This document shows positions 17,603 through 25,185 of a DNA stretch of 64,000 bases, piece after piece. The notes beneath the pieces are model-generated. The model was not told the DNA's origin. It did no database searches and saw only the letters and a program-made list of their open reading frames with translations. Positions within the stretch are counted from its first letter, which is position 1. Every line of letters starts with the position of its first letter. Made by a program: the position numbers and the translations under genes. The DNA is taken from positions 1,800,801 to 1,864,800 of the forward strand of contig KB906724.1 of the NCBI GenBank assembly GCA_000381565.1, written 5' to 3'. This stretch comes from Oxalobacteraceae bacterium AB_14 (GTDB taxonomy: Bacteria; Pseudomonadota; Gammaproteobacteria; Burkholderiales; Burkholderiaceae_D).

Positions 17603-17951
17603 TAATGCAGACCAGCGGCTCGACAGCATGTTCACCGCGATGGCCGACCCGACCCGGCGCGCGATCCTGGCGCGGCTGACACATGAGAGCGCACGGGTGA
17701 CGGAGTTGGCGCGCGATTTTCCGATCTCGCTCAACTCCACCTCCAAGCACATCAAAATCCTGGAGCGGGCCGGCCTGGTCATCCGCACCATCAACGGACG
17801 CGACCACCTGCTGTCATTGAACGCTGCCCCGCTCGCCGAGGCGGCGCACTGGGTGCGACACTTTGAAAGCTTCTGGGAGGAGCGCCTGGCCGCGCTTGAT
17901 CAACTGCTCAGCGCCCGCCGGAGCGATGCGAAGGAGAAGGACAATGGCTGA
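17592..17951 (+). CDS. ArsR-family transcriptional repressor
   Basis: A 119-residue winged-helix protein. The pattern FTAMADPTRRAILARLTHESARVTELARDFPISLNSTSKHIKILERAGLV is that of ArsR repressors paired with AHSA1/SRPBCC proteins; it has no metal-binding CxC motif. The following SRPBCC gene overlaps its end by eight bases (17944-17951). It probably represses its own two-gene operon through the palindrome at its start codon. The inducer is unknown. Confidence 0.88.
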   Translation: MDEYNADQRLDSMFTAMADPTRRAILARLTHESARVTELARDFPISLNSTSKHIKILERAGLVIRTINGRDHLLSLNAAPLAEAAHWVRHFESFWEERLAALDQLLSARRSDAKEKDNG

Positions 17952-18378
17952 ATATGCCGCCTTACGCGAGGTTTGTGTGCGCCGCACGATAGGCGCTTCA
18001 GCCGGGGACGTGTTCGACGCCTGGCTGGATGCGGACATTCTCGCTCAATGGATGCAGACCCGTTCATTCACGCACGCCACCGCCAATTGCGACCCGCGCG
18101 AAGGGGGCGCGTTCGAGATTGTGATGTACGCAGCCGAAGGCGCAATACGGCATACCGGCAACTATCTCACTATCGACCGGCCGCACAAGCTGGTGTTCAC
18201 ATGGCGCTCTCCCGCTACAGCACACCGTGATTCGCTTGTCACCGTCGAGTTCTTCGGCCACGCCGACACCACCGACATCGTCGTCACCCACCGCCAACTT
18301 CCAGGCGACACCTGCGGCGCGCATACGGAGGGATGGGGCGATGCGCTGGCACTTCTAGCCTACCTGTTTCGCCGCTAA
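17944..18378 (+). CDS. SRPBCC (AHSA1-like) protein
   Basis: A 144-residue single-domain protein of the START/Bet v1-like SRPBCC superfamily, AHSA1 branch: VRRTIGASAGDVFDAWLD, WMQT, GGAFEIVMY, GNYLTIDRPHKLVFTW and VTVEFF are typical. These proteins have a hydrophobic pocket and are commonly co-encoded with ArsR regulators; roles are mostly unassigned. The ATG at 17944 has a strong AAGGAGAAGG site and overlaps the upstream gene, so the pair is coupled. Confidence 0.85.
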   Translation: MAEYAALREVCVRRTIGASAGDVFDAWLDADILAQWMQTRSFTHATANCDPREGGAFEIVMYAAEGAIRHTGNYLTIDRPHKLVFTWRSPATAHRDSLVTVEFFGHADTTDIVVTHRQLPGDTCGAHTEGWGDALALLAYLFRR

Positions 18379-18405
18379 AGCACGCCTTTCACCCAGGAGT
18401 CCATC

Positions 18406-19203
18406 ATGATCTTGCAAGGAAAACGCTGCATCATTCACGGCGCCGCAGGCGCCATTGGTAGTGCCGTCGCGCGTGCATTTTCGCGTGAGGGCGCGCAATT
18501 GTTCCTGGCTGGCCGCACGCAGGAAAAACTCGACGCGCTGGTTCTGGAATTGCGCGCCGAAGGCGGCATCGCCCACGCCGCCCGTGTCGACGCGCTCGAT
18601 GAAGAATCGGTCCGGCAGCACGCACACGCCGTCGCCGAACAAGCGGGCGGCATCGATGTCATGCTCAATGCGGTAGGCTTCTCCCATGTGCAGGGGGTAC
18701 CGTTTGCGGAATTGTCATACAGCGATTTCCAGTTGCCGGTGCAAGCCTATACCCGTACCATCTTCCTCACCGCGCAGGCGGCCGCGCGGTATATGGCGCC
18801 ACAGAAGTCGGGGGTCATCCTGACACTTTCCACGCCCGGTGCGCGCCTCTCCGGTGTTGGCTTTCTTGGCAACGGAACGAGTAGCGCGGCGGTCGAAGCC
18901 ATGTCGCGCATCCTGGCAGGTGAACTGGGACGCCAAGGCATCCGGGTGTTATGTATTCGCTCCGATGCGATTCCAGAAGCCGTGCCCGTGTCGCATGCCA
19001 GGGCGGCTTTCGAAGGCATGGCGCAAAAGATGGGCGTCAGCGTGGAAGAATTCCTGCACGCGCGCGCAGAAGGCGCCACCTTGCTCGGCCGCCTGCCCAC
19101 GCTGGCCCAGCTCAGCGCATTTGCGGCTTTTGCCGCATCTGACGGTGCTGGTGCCATGACAGGCGCCATTGCCAACCTTACCTGTGGATCACTGCAGGAT
19201 TAA
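18406..19203 (+). CDS. SDR-fold protein lacking the catalytic Tyr and Lys
   Basis: A 265-residue short-chain dehydrogenase/reductase fold. The N-terminal nucleotide-binding glycines are present (HGAAGAIGSAVA), with AGRT after strand two and NAVG at the usual NNAG site. Ser142 is kept (LTLSTPG), but where YxxxK is expected the protein reads NGTSS: Asn156 replaces Tyr and Ser160 replaces Lys. It lies 27 bases after the SRPBCC gene, preceded by AGGAG, and so belongs to the ArsR operon. It may bind NAD(P) without classical redox chemistry. Confidence 0.8.
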   Translation: MILQGKRCIIHGAAGAIGSAVARAFSREGAQLFLAGRTQEKLDALVLELRAEGGIAHAARVDALDEESVRQHAHAVAEQAGGIDVMLNAVGFSHVQGVPFAELSYSDFQLPVQAYTRTIFLTAQAAARYMAPQKSGVILTLSTPGARLSGVGFLGNGTSSAAVEAMSRILAGELGRQGIRVLCIRSDAIPEAVPVSHARAAFEGMAQKMGVSVEEFLHARAEGATLLGRLPTLAQLSAFAAFAASDGAGAMTGAIANLTCGSLQD

Positions 19204-19227
19204 AGGATCGCTTGCAAAACGAACGAT

Positions 19228-19256
19228 ATGCCCTGGACCGCGCGCGGCCAAGGCAT
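19228..19256. terminator. Imperfect hairpin between convergent SDR and M13 genes
   Basis: A 29-base interrupted palindrome (ATGCC/GGCAT, TGG/CCA and CCGCG/CGCGG pairs with two mismatches) lies between the two convergent stops. A T5 run follows about 17 bases later on the + strand. A bidirectional terminator is plausible. Confidence 0.4.
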
Positions 19257-19276
19257 GACGAACTACCTCGGACTTT

Positions 19277-21313
19277 TTACCACATGATCACGCGCTGCTC
19301 GGGCGGCAGATACATCGGATCGCCCGGCTTGATGTCGAAGGCCTGATAGAAGCCAGGCTGGTTCATCACGGTGCCCTTGGCGCGGAATTCGCCAGGCGAA
19401 TGCGGATCGCTCTTGATCTGGGCGATCGCCGCTTCCGGGCGCAGCTTGGCGCGCCACTTCATCGCAAAGCCGATGTACAGGCGCTGTTCGCCGGTCAGGC
19501 CGTCCAGCACTGGCGACGGCTTGCCTTGCAGCGAACGCTGATACGCCTGGTAGGTGATCGACAGGCCCGAGTTGTCGCCGATGTTTTCACCCAAGGTCAG
19601 CGCGCCGTTGATGTAGTAGCCCGGCACCGGGCTGTACGAACCATACTGTTTGACCAGGCCTGCGGCGCGCGCCTTGAAGGCGCTACGGTCTTCCGCGGTC
19701 CACCAGTTGCGCAGGCGGCCCTTGGCGTCGTACTGGCTGCCGGAATCGTCGAAGGCGTGGCTGATCTCGTGGCCGAAGGTGATGCCGAGCAGGCCATAGT
19801 TGACCGCGTCTTCGGCCTTCACGTTGAAGAACGGCGGCTGCAGGATCGCGGCCGGGATCGTGATCGCGTTCAGCGACGGGTTGTAGCTGGCGTTGACGGT
19901 TTGCGGCGTCATCGACCATTCGTCGCGGTCGACGGTCTTGCCCAGTTTCTCGAGGTTGCGCTGGCGGCTCCAGGCGCGCACCGCGCGCACGTTGGCGATC
20001 AGGTCATTCTGCTGGGTTTTCATGGCGCTGTAGTCGCGCCATTTGTCCGGGTAGGCGATGTTCGGCTTCAAGCCCGCCAGCTTGAGCTGGGCTTCCTTCT
20101 TGGTCTCGGGTCCCATCCAGTCCAGCTTTTCGATGCCGTTCTTGAACGAGGCGACGAAGTTGTTAAACATGGCCATCACGCGCGGCTTGGTCTCGGCCGG
20201 CAGATATTTTTCCACATACAGCTTGCCGACCGCGTCGCCCAGCGCGCCGTCGGTGAAGCGCAAGGCCAGCTGCCATTGCGGTTCGCGTTGCGGCACGCCG
20301 CGCAGCACCGTGCCTTCGAAGGCGAAACGCTCCTTGACGGCGGCGTCGTTCAGATAGGACGCATAGCTTTCGATGATGCGCCAATTGAAATAGCTCTTCC
20401 ACGCCTCCAGCGGCACGTTGGCCACGGTCTCGGAGAAGCCGCCGAAGAAGCTAGGCTGACGCACCACGGCCGACGATTCCTTCGGCGCCAGGCCGGCGGC
20501 GGTGAAGTAGGCCTTCCAGTCAAAGGCCGGCGCCAGCGTGGCGAATTTGTCGAACCCGACGCGGTTGTAGGATTTGACCGGATCGCGCATCTGCACGCGG
20601 GTCCATTGCGCCGAGGCCAGGCGGGTCTCGATGTCGAGCACCTGGGCGGCGTGGGCGGCGGCGTCCTGGTCGCCGCTCATGGCCAGCATGGTCTCGATGT
20701 GCTGCAGGTATTTGGCGCGCACGGCCTTGAGCCTGGCGTCGTCGTCCTTGAGGTAGTAGTCGCGGTCCGGCAGGCCGAGGCCGGACTGGCTGACGTTGAC
20801 GGTGTAGTGCTCGGGGTCCTGGGCGTCGGGCGCGACGTGGGCCGAGAACGGCGTCTGGATGCCGTTGCGTTGCAGGTAGGCGAACAGCGCCGGCAAGTCC
20901 TGCTTGTCCTTGAGCGCCGCGACGTGGGCCAGGTCGGCCTTCAGGGGCTTGAAGCCGGCCGCGTTGCGCGCCTTGTCGTTCATGTAGCTGGTGTACAGGT
21001 CGGCGATCTTGTGGGCGTCGCTGCCTGGCTTGCCGGGATGCTTCAGCGTGGCGTCGATCACGGCGCGCAGCTGGCCCTGCGCGGTTTCGCGCAGTTCGAT
21101 GTAGGTGCCCCAGGTCGATTTGTCGGCCGGGATCTCGGTATTGCGGGTCCAGACGCCGTTGACGTAACCGTAGAAGTCGTCCTGCGGACGTACCGCCGGG
21201 TCCAGGGATTTCAGGTCGATGCCGGAGACCGGCGCGACGGCCTGGGCGTACAGCGTTGGGGTGGAGCAGACGAGCAGGGCGCAGCAGGCGGCGCTGATCA
21301 GCGTACGATTCAC
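19277..21313 (-). CDS. M13-family metalloendopeptidase (neprilysin/PepO-like)
   Basis: A 678-residue protein with a signal peptide (cleavage near LYAQA). The M13 catalytic C-terminus is complete: NAITIPAAILQPPFF, zinc motif HEISH within GHEISHAFDDSGSQYD, ENIGDNSGL with the third zinc-ligand glutamate, and a final VIMW near the usual CxW position. The family cleaves short peptides in the periplasm or outside the cell. The ATG at 21313 is preceded by AAAGGACTCCCC. Length is normal for the family. Confidence 0.93.
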   Translation of the reverse strand: MNRTLISAACCALLVCSTPTLYAQAVAPVSGIDLKSLDPAVRPQDDFYGYVNGVWTRNTEIPADKSTWGTYIELRETAQGQLRAVIDATLKHPGKPGSDAHKIADLYTSYMNDKARNAAGFKPLKADLAHVAALKDKQDLPALFAYLQRNGIQTPFSAHVAPDAQDPEHYTVNVSQSGLGLPDRDYYLKDDDARLKAVRAKYLQHIETMLAMSGDQDAAAHAAQVLDIETRLASAQWTRVQMRDPVKSYNRVGFDKFATLAPAFDWKAYFTAAGLAPKESSAVVRQPSFFGGFSETVANVPLEAWKSYFNWRIIESYASYLNDAAVKERFAFEGTVLRGVPQREPQWQLALRFTDGALGDAVGKLYVEKYLPAETKPRVMAMFNNFVASFKNGIEKLDWMGPETKKEAQLKLAGLKPNIAYPDKWRDYSAMKTQQNDLIANVRAVRAWSRQRNLEKLGKTVDRDEWSMTPQTVNASYNPSLNAITIPAAILQPPFFNVKAEDAVNYGLLGITFGHEISHAFDDSGSQYDAKGRLRNWWTAEDRSAFKARAAGLVKQYGSYSPVPGYYINGALTLGENIGDNSGLSITYQAYQRSLQGKPSPVLDGLTGEQRLYIGFAMKWRAKLRPEAAIAQIKSDPHSPGEFRAKGTVMNQPGFYQAFDIKPGDPMYLPPEQRVIMW

Positions 21314-21443
21314 GGGGAGTCCTTTAATTTGATTGGAGCATGCCGGAGTAGAGGTTGTGACCCAGCATGCGAAGCCGGATTATACCCGTCGAAAAGTTGC
21401 CGCGTTGCAGCAAAATGGGCGGCCCGCCGCATGCCGCCTTTTC

Positions 21444-21836
21444 CTATCCGGCGTCGTGGCAGACCACGCACAGCTTGTTCCCGTCCGGGTCGCGGAAGTA
21501 GGCGCCGTAGTAGCTGGCGTGGTAGTGCGGGCGCAGCGCCGGCGCGCCTTCGCATGTGCCGCCGTGCGCCAGGGCGGAGGCGTGGGCGCGGTCGACTGCC
21601 GCGCGCGTGGGCGCCATCAGGGCCACCATCTGGCCGTTGCCGCAGGTGGCCGGCTGGCCATCATACGGCTTGCCGATGATGAACAGGGGGCGCGCACCTT
21701 CGGCCGGCTGCCACGCGGCCCACGGCCTGGCGGCGTCGCTGAAGCGCAGGCGCGTGCCCAGGTCCGTCATCACCGCGTTGTAGAAGGCGAACGCCGGTTC
21801 AAAGTCGTTAATTCCCACATAGACATGCGATAGCAT
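21444..21836 (-). CDS. VOC-family (glyoxalase/bleomycin-resistance fold) protein
   Basis: A 130-residue protein with paired beta-alpha-beta-beta-beta modules: MLSHVYVGINDFEPAFAFYNAVM at the start and YFRDPDGNKLCVVCHD at the end. An expected metal-binding His is at position 4, and ASYYGAYFRDPDGNK matches the conserved C-terminal strand. Substrates of such small VOC proteins vary, from glyoxalase-like to antibiotic sequestration, and cannot be read here. It diverges from the P450 gene with 81 bases between them. Confidence 0.82.
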   Translation of the reverse strand: MLSHVYVGINDFEPAFAFYNAVMTDLGTRLRFSDAARPWAAWQPAEGARPLFIIGKPYDGQPATCGNGQMVALMAPTRAAVDRAHASALAHGGTCEGAPALRPHYHASYYGAYFRDPDGNKLCVVCHDAG

Positions 21837-21917
21837 CGGTTTCCTCGGTTAAGTGAGTATATCGTCAACATTTCGGGGTATAGTGTACGCGGAGACTTAA
21901 TCAAATGGGGGAACACC

Positions 21918-23354
21918 ATGGAACTGACGTCCGTCGCGCCGCCGCAGCTGCGCAGCCTCGCCGATTTGCCCGGGCCGAAGGGCCGGCCGCTGCTGGGCAA
22001 TGTCCGCGATATCAATCGCAAGCCTTTGCACCAGGCGCTGGAGGAGTGGAGCCGCGAGTTCGGCACCTTGTACAAGTTCCGCATCATGCGCAAGGAGATC
22101 GTCGCCACCTCGGACCGTGCGCTGATCGCCAGCCTGCTGCGCGACCGGCCCGACGCGATGCGCCGCTCCAGCCGCACGGCCGACATGCTCAACGAGGTCG
22201 GCACGCGCGGCCTGTTCACGGCGGAGGGCGAGGATTGGCGCCGCCAGCGCAAGCTGGTGATGCGGGCGCTGACGCCGGAAGTGATCCATAACTTCTTCCC
22301 CACGCTGACGGCGCTGACCGAACGCCTGCGCCTGCGCTGGGACGCCGCCATCGCCGCCGGCAAGCCGGTCGACGTGCTGCGCGACCTGAAGGCCTATACG
22401 CTGGACGTGACCATCGGCCTGGCGATGGGCCAGGACATCAACACGCTGGAGCTGGAGGAGCATCCGCTGCAGCGCGATATCGAATTCCTGTTCAAGCTGG
22501 TGGCCAGGCGTTTGACGTCGCCGTTTGCCTACTGGCGCATCCCGATGCTCAAGCGCGCCGACGACCACGAGGCCATCGCCGCCGCCGCGCGCATCCAGCG
22601 CGCCATCTTCGGCTTCATCGCCGACGCCCGCAAGCGCATCGAGGCCAATCCGGCCTTGCGGCAAAAGCCCTCCAATATGCTGGAGGCGCTGATCGTCGCC
22701 CGCGACGAGCCCGATTCCGGCCTGACCGACGAGGCGGTGGTTGGCAATGCGATCACCATGGTGTTCGCCGGCGAGGACACGACCTCGAACACGACGGCCT
22801 GGCTGATCGATTTTCTGTCGACCCATCCGCAGGCCGCGCGCAGCATGGCGGAGGAGACGGAACTGGTGCTCGGCACCAAGGCCGTGCTGGACGACTATCA
22901 TCTGCTGGACCGCCTGAAATACATCGACGCCGCCACCCGCGAGGCGATGCGCCTGAAACCGGTGGCGCCCATCATGGCGGCGCAGCCGAACGACGATGCG
23001 GTGGTGGGCGATCTGCTGGTGCCGGCCGGCACGGTGATCTTCCTGCTGCTGCGGCAGGCGTCCGAGCGCGATTGCGACCTGGCGCAGCCGGAAAGCTTCC
23101 AGCCGGAGCGCTGGCTGGAGGGCGCCCACGGCAACGGCGACGATCCCGCGCGCAAGCTGTTCCCCTTTGGCGGCGGGCCGCGCTTCTGTCCCGGCCGTTA
23201 CCTGGCGATGGCCGAGATCAAGATGGCGATGTCCATGCTGGCCAAGAATTTTGCGATCGAGCGCGAGCCGGGCGCGGCGCCGGTCGAGGAGCGCTTCACC
23301 TTCACGATGACGCCGAGCGAGCTGCCGGTGCGACTGATCAAAAAAACATGCTAG
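21918..23354 (+). CDS. Cytochrome P450
   Basis: A 478-residue soluble P450. Landmarks are the proline-rich start LADLPGPKG, I-helix AGEDTTS (oxygen activation), EAMR (ExxR of the K helix), FQPERW and the heme-binding loop FGGGPRFCPG with Cys424. No N-terminal membrane helix is seen. Electron partners are not encoded nearby, so the substrate and redox partner are unknown. GGGGGAA precedes the ATG. It shares a strand with the next SRPBCC gene, 32 bases away, and the two may be co-transcribed. Confidence 0.92.
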   Translation: MELTSVAPPQLRSLADLPGPKGRPLLGNVRDINRKPLHQALEEWSREFGTLYKFRIMRKEIVATSDRALIASLLRDRPDAMRRSSRTADMLNEVGTRGLFTAEGEDWRRQRKLVMRALTPEVIHNFFPTLTALTERLRLRWDAAIAAGKPVDVLRDLKAYTLDVTIGLAMGQDINTLELEEHPLQRDIEFLFKLVARRLTSPFAYWRIPMLKRADDHEAIAAAARIQRAIFGFIADARKRIEANPALRQKPSNMLEALIVARDEPDSGLTDEAVVGNAITMVFAGEDTTSNTTAWLIDFLSTHPQAARSMAEETELVLGTKAVLDDYHLLDRLKYIDAATREAMRLKPVAPIMAAQPNDDAVVGDLLVPAGTVIFLLLRQASERDCDLAQPESFQPERWLEGAHGNGDDPARKLFPFGGGPRFCPGRYLAMAEIKMAMSMLAKNFAIEREPGAAPVEERFTFTMTPSELPVRLIKKTC

Positions 23355-23386
23355 TCTAGACGCGCGTCTTAAAAAAGGGAGAAATC

Positions 23387-23911
23387 ATGCTGAAGAAGAT
23401 CGCCATCGGTGTCGTCGTTCTGGTATTGATTGTGCTGGGCCTGGCCGCGATGCAGCCGGACAGTTTCCGCGTGCAGCGCACCATCGCCATCAAGGCGCCG
23501 CCGGAAAAGATCCTGCCGCTGATCAGCGATTTCCACAACTGGACCTCGTGGTCTCCCTGGGAAAAGCTGGACCCGGCCATGAGGCGCACCTACAGCGGCG
23601 CGCCCAAGGAACAGGGCGCCGTCTATGCATGGGAAGGCGACGACAAGGTCGGCGCCGGGCGCATGGAGATCACCGGCCAGGCGCTCTCCAAGGTGGACAT
23701 CAAGCTCGATTTCCTGAAGCCGTTCGAATCGCACTGCCAGACCGAGTTCGCGCTGGAACCCAAGGGCGAGCTGACCACCGTGAGCTGGACCATGTCCGGT
23801 CCGAGCGATTTCATGACCAAGTTGATGGGCCTGGTGGTCAGCATGGACCGCATGATCGGCAAGGACTTCGAGACCGGCCTGGCGAACATGAAGGCGGTGG
23901 CAGAAAAATAG
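23387..23911 (+). CDS. Membrane-anchored SRPBCC (polyketide cyclase-like) protein
   Basis: A 174-residue protein. An N-terminal hydrophobic helix (residues 4-22) anchors or exports it, and the rest is an SRPBCC domain (FRVQRTIAIKAPPEKILPLISDFHNWTSWSPWEK is the typical start). This common family binds hydrophobic ligands, but its biochemical role is unknown. It follows the P450 gene by 32 bases with GGGAGAAATC before the ATG, so a shared transcript is likely. Confidence 0.82.
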   Translation: MLKKIAIGVVVLVLIVLGLAAMQPDSFRVQRTIAIKAPPEKILPLISDFHNWTSWSPWEKLDPAMRRTYSGAPKEQGAVYAWEGDDKVGAGRMEITGQALSKVDIKLDFLKPFESHCQTEFALEPKGELTTVSWTMSGPSDFMTKLMGLVVSMDRMIGKDFETGLANMKAVAEK

Positions 23912-23933
23912 CGTAGCGTAGCGGAGGCGGGCC

Positions 23934-24035
23934 ATGAACAAGCGTCTGAGGCGGGAGGTGGCGATGCTGGCGATGCCGGCCGTCCTGATCGGACCAGCAG
24001 GGCCGTTGGTGCGGGTCAAGGGCAACGCCATCTAG
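23934..24035 (+). CDS. Possible 33-residue small protein
   Basis: A short frame (MNKRLRREVAMLAMPAVLIG...) with a good GGAGGCGGGCC ribosome site, a basic N-terminus and a hydrophobic middle, located just after the SRPBCC gene. It could be a tiny membrane peptide or chance. It ends nine bases before the convergent AraC gene. Confidence 0.25.
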   Translation: MNKRLRREVAMLAMPAVLIGPAGPLVRVKGNAI

Positions 24036-24043
24036 GCCGCACT

Positions 24044-25063
24044 TCAGCCCCGGTATGCGCCGGGATTGACGCCAGCCCACTCCTTGAAGGCGTGGTTGAA
24101 GGCGCTCTGCTCCTGGTACCCCAGCAGGAAGGCGATATCCACCAGGCTCAGTTCCGGCTGGCGCAGGTAGTCCTTGGCCAGCGCGAAGCGGGCCTGGTCC
24201 AGGATCTGCTGGAAGGTGGCGCCGGCCTCGCTCAACTTGCGTTGCAGCGTGCGCGGCGACAGCTTCAATTCTTCGGCGATGGAGGCCAGCCGCACCTGGC
24301 CGTGCGCGAGGTTGCGGACGATGGCCGCATGCACCTGCTGGGCGATCGAGTTGTCGCTCTGCGCGCGCTGGCGCAGCAGCTGCTCGGCGTGCTGTTGCAG
24401 CACCGGGTAGAGGCTGACGTCGGCGTTCGGCACCGGGAAGGCCAGCAGGGCGGCGTCGAAGCTGGCGACGTTGGCCGGCGCGCCGAAGCCGGGCATGGCG
24501 CCCAGCACGCGCACATATTCGTCGCGGGCTTCGGCGGCGCCGCCGTCGTGCATCAGCGCCAGTTGCGCGGCCGGCAGCGTGAGCCCGGCCAGCCAGTTGC
24601 CGAACACGCGGATGCCGGCGAACACGCTGTCGGCCAGGTGGCGCTGGGCCGGGCCGTAGTTGCTGTGCCAGGTGTAGTGGGCGACGCCGTCCGCCACCGT
24701 CAGCGTGGAGCGGCCCAGGTCATGCGCCAGCTGCTCGTAGCGCATGGTCTGCTCGAAGGCCTGGCCGAAGTCGCGGCAGCTGAGCAGGATCAGCCCATAC
24801 ACGCTGTAGGTGCCCAGCTTGACCCGTTCCCCCACGTGCAGGCCGAAATGCCGATCGGCCGCCAGTTCGGCGCCGATGTCGAGCAGGCGCACGTAGTCGT
24901 CGGCGTGCAGCGAGTCGGGCAGCGGTTGCAGGGCGCCTGGCGCCATGCCGGCGGCGCGCTCCAAGGCCGCAGCCGTGACGCCACGCGCGGCCGCCGCTTC
25001 GAGCAGGGGCTGCAGGTAGGAGCCGGCCACGCGGCGCGGCAGGTCAGCGGGCGTACTTGGCAT
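24044..25063 (-). CDS. AraC-family transcriptional regulator
   Basis: A 339-residue regulator with an N-terminal arabinose-binding-type effector domain (about residues 10-200, of the OruR/GliR kind) and a C-terminal double HTH (ASIAEELKLSPRTLQRKLSEAG and VDIAFLLGYQEQSAFNHAFKEWAG). It diverges from the flavoprotein-glpD-kinase operon with 122 bases between starts, and no other gene fits as its target, so local control of that operon is likely. Confidence 0.85.
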   Translation of the reverse strand: MPSTPADLPRRVAGSYLQPLLEAAAARGVTAAALERAAGMAPGALQPLPDSLHADDYVRLLDIGAELAADRHFGLHVGERVKLGTYSVYGLILLSCRDFGQAFEQTMRYEQLAHDLGRSTLTVADGVAHYTWHSNYGPAQRHLADSVFAGIRVFGNWLAGLTLPAAQLALMHDGGAAEARDEYVRVLGAMPGFGAPANVASFDAALLAFPVPNADVSLYPVLQQHAEQLLRQRAQSDNSIAQQVHAAIVRNLAHGQVRLASIAEELKLSPRTLQRKLSEAGATFQQILDQARFALAKDYLRQPELSLVDIAFLLGYQEQSAFNHAFKEWAGVNPGAYRG

Positions 25064-25185
25064 GATCGAACAAGGCGTGTGTCATAAAAGCGCAATACCA
25101 GGTTGGTTCGTTATCTTATTCTGTTGTCATTCAAACTCGGTGCGCGCCAGTATAGCAAGCGCTCCGCTACGCAGACAGGAAAACA

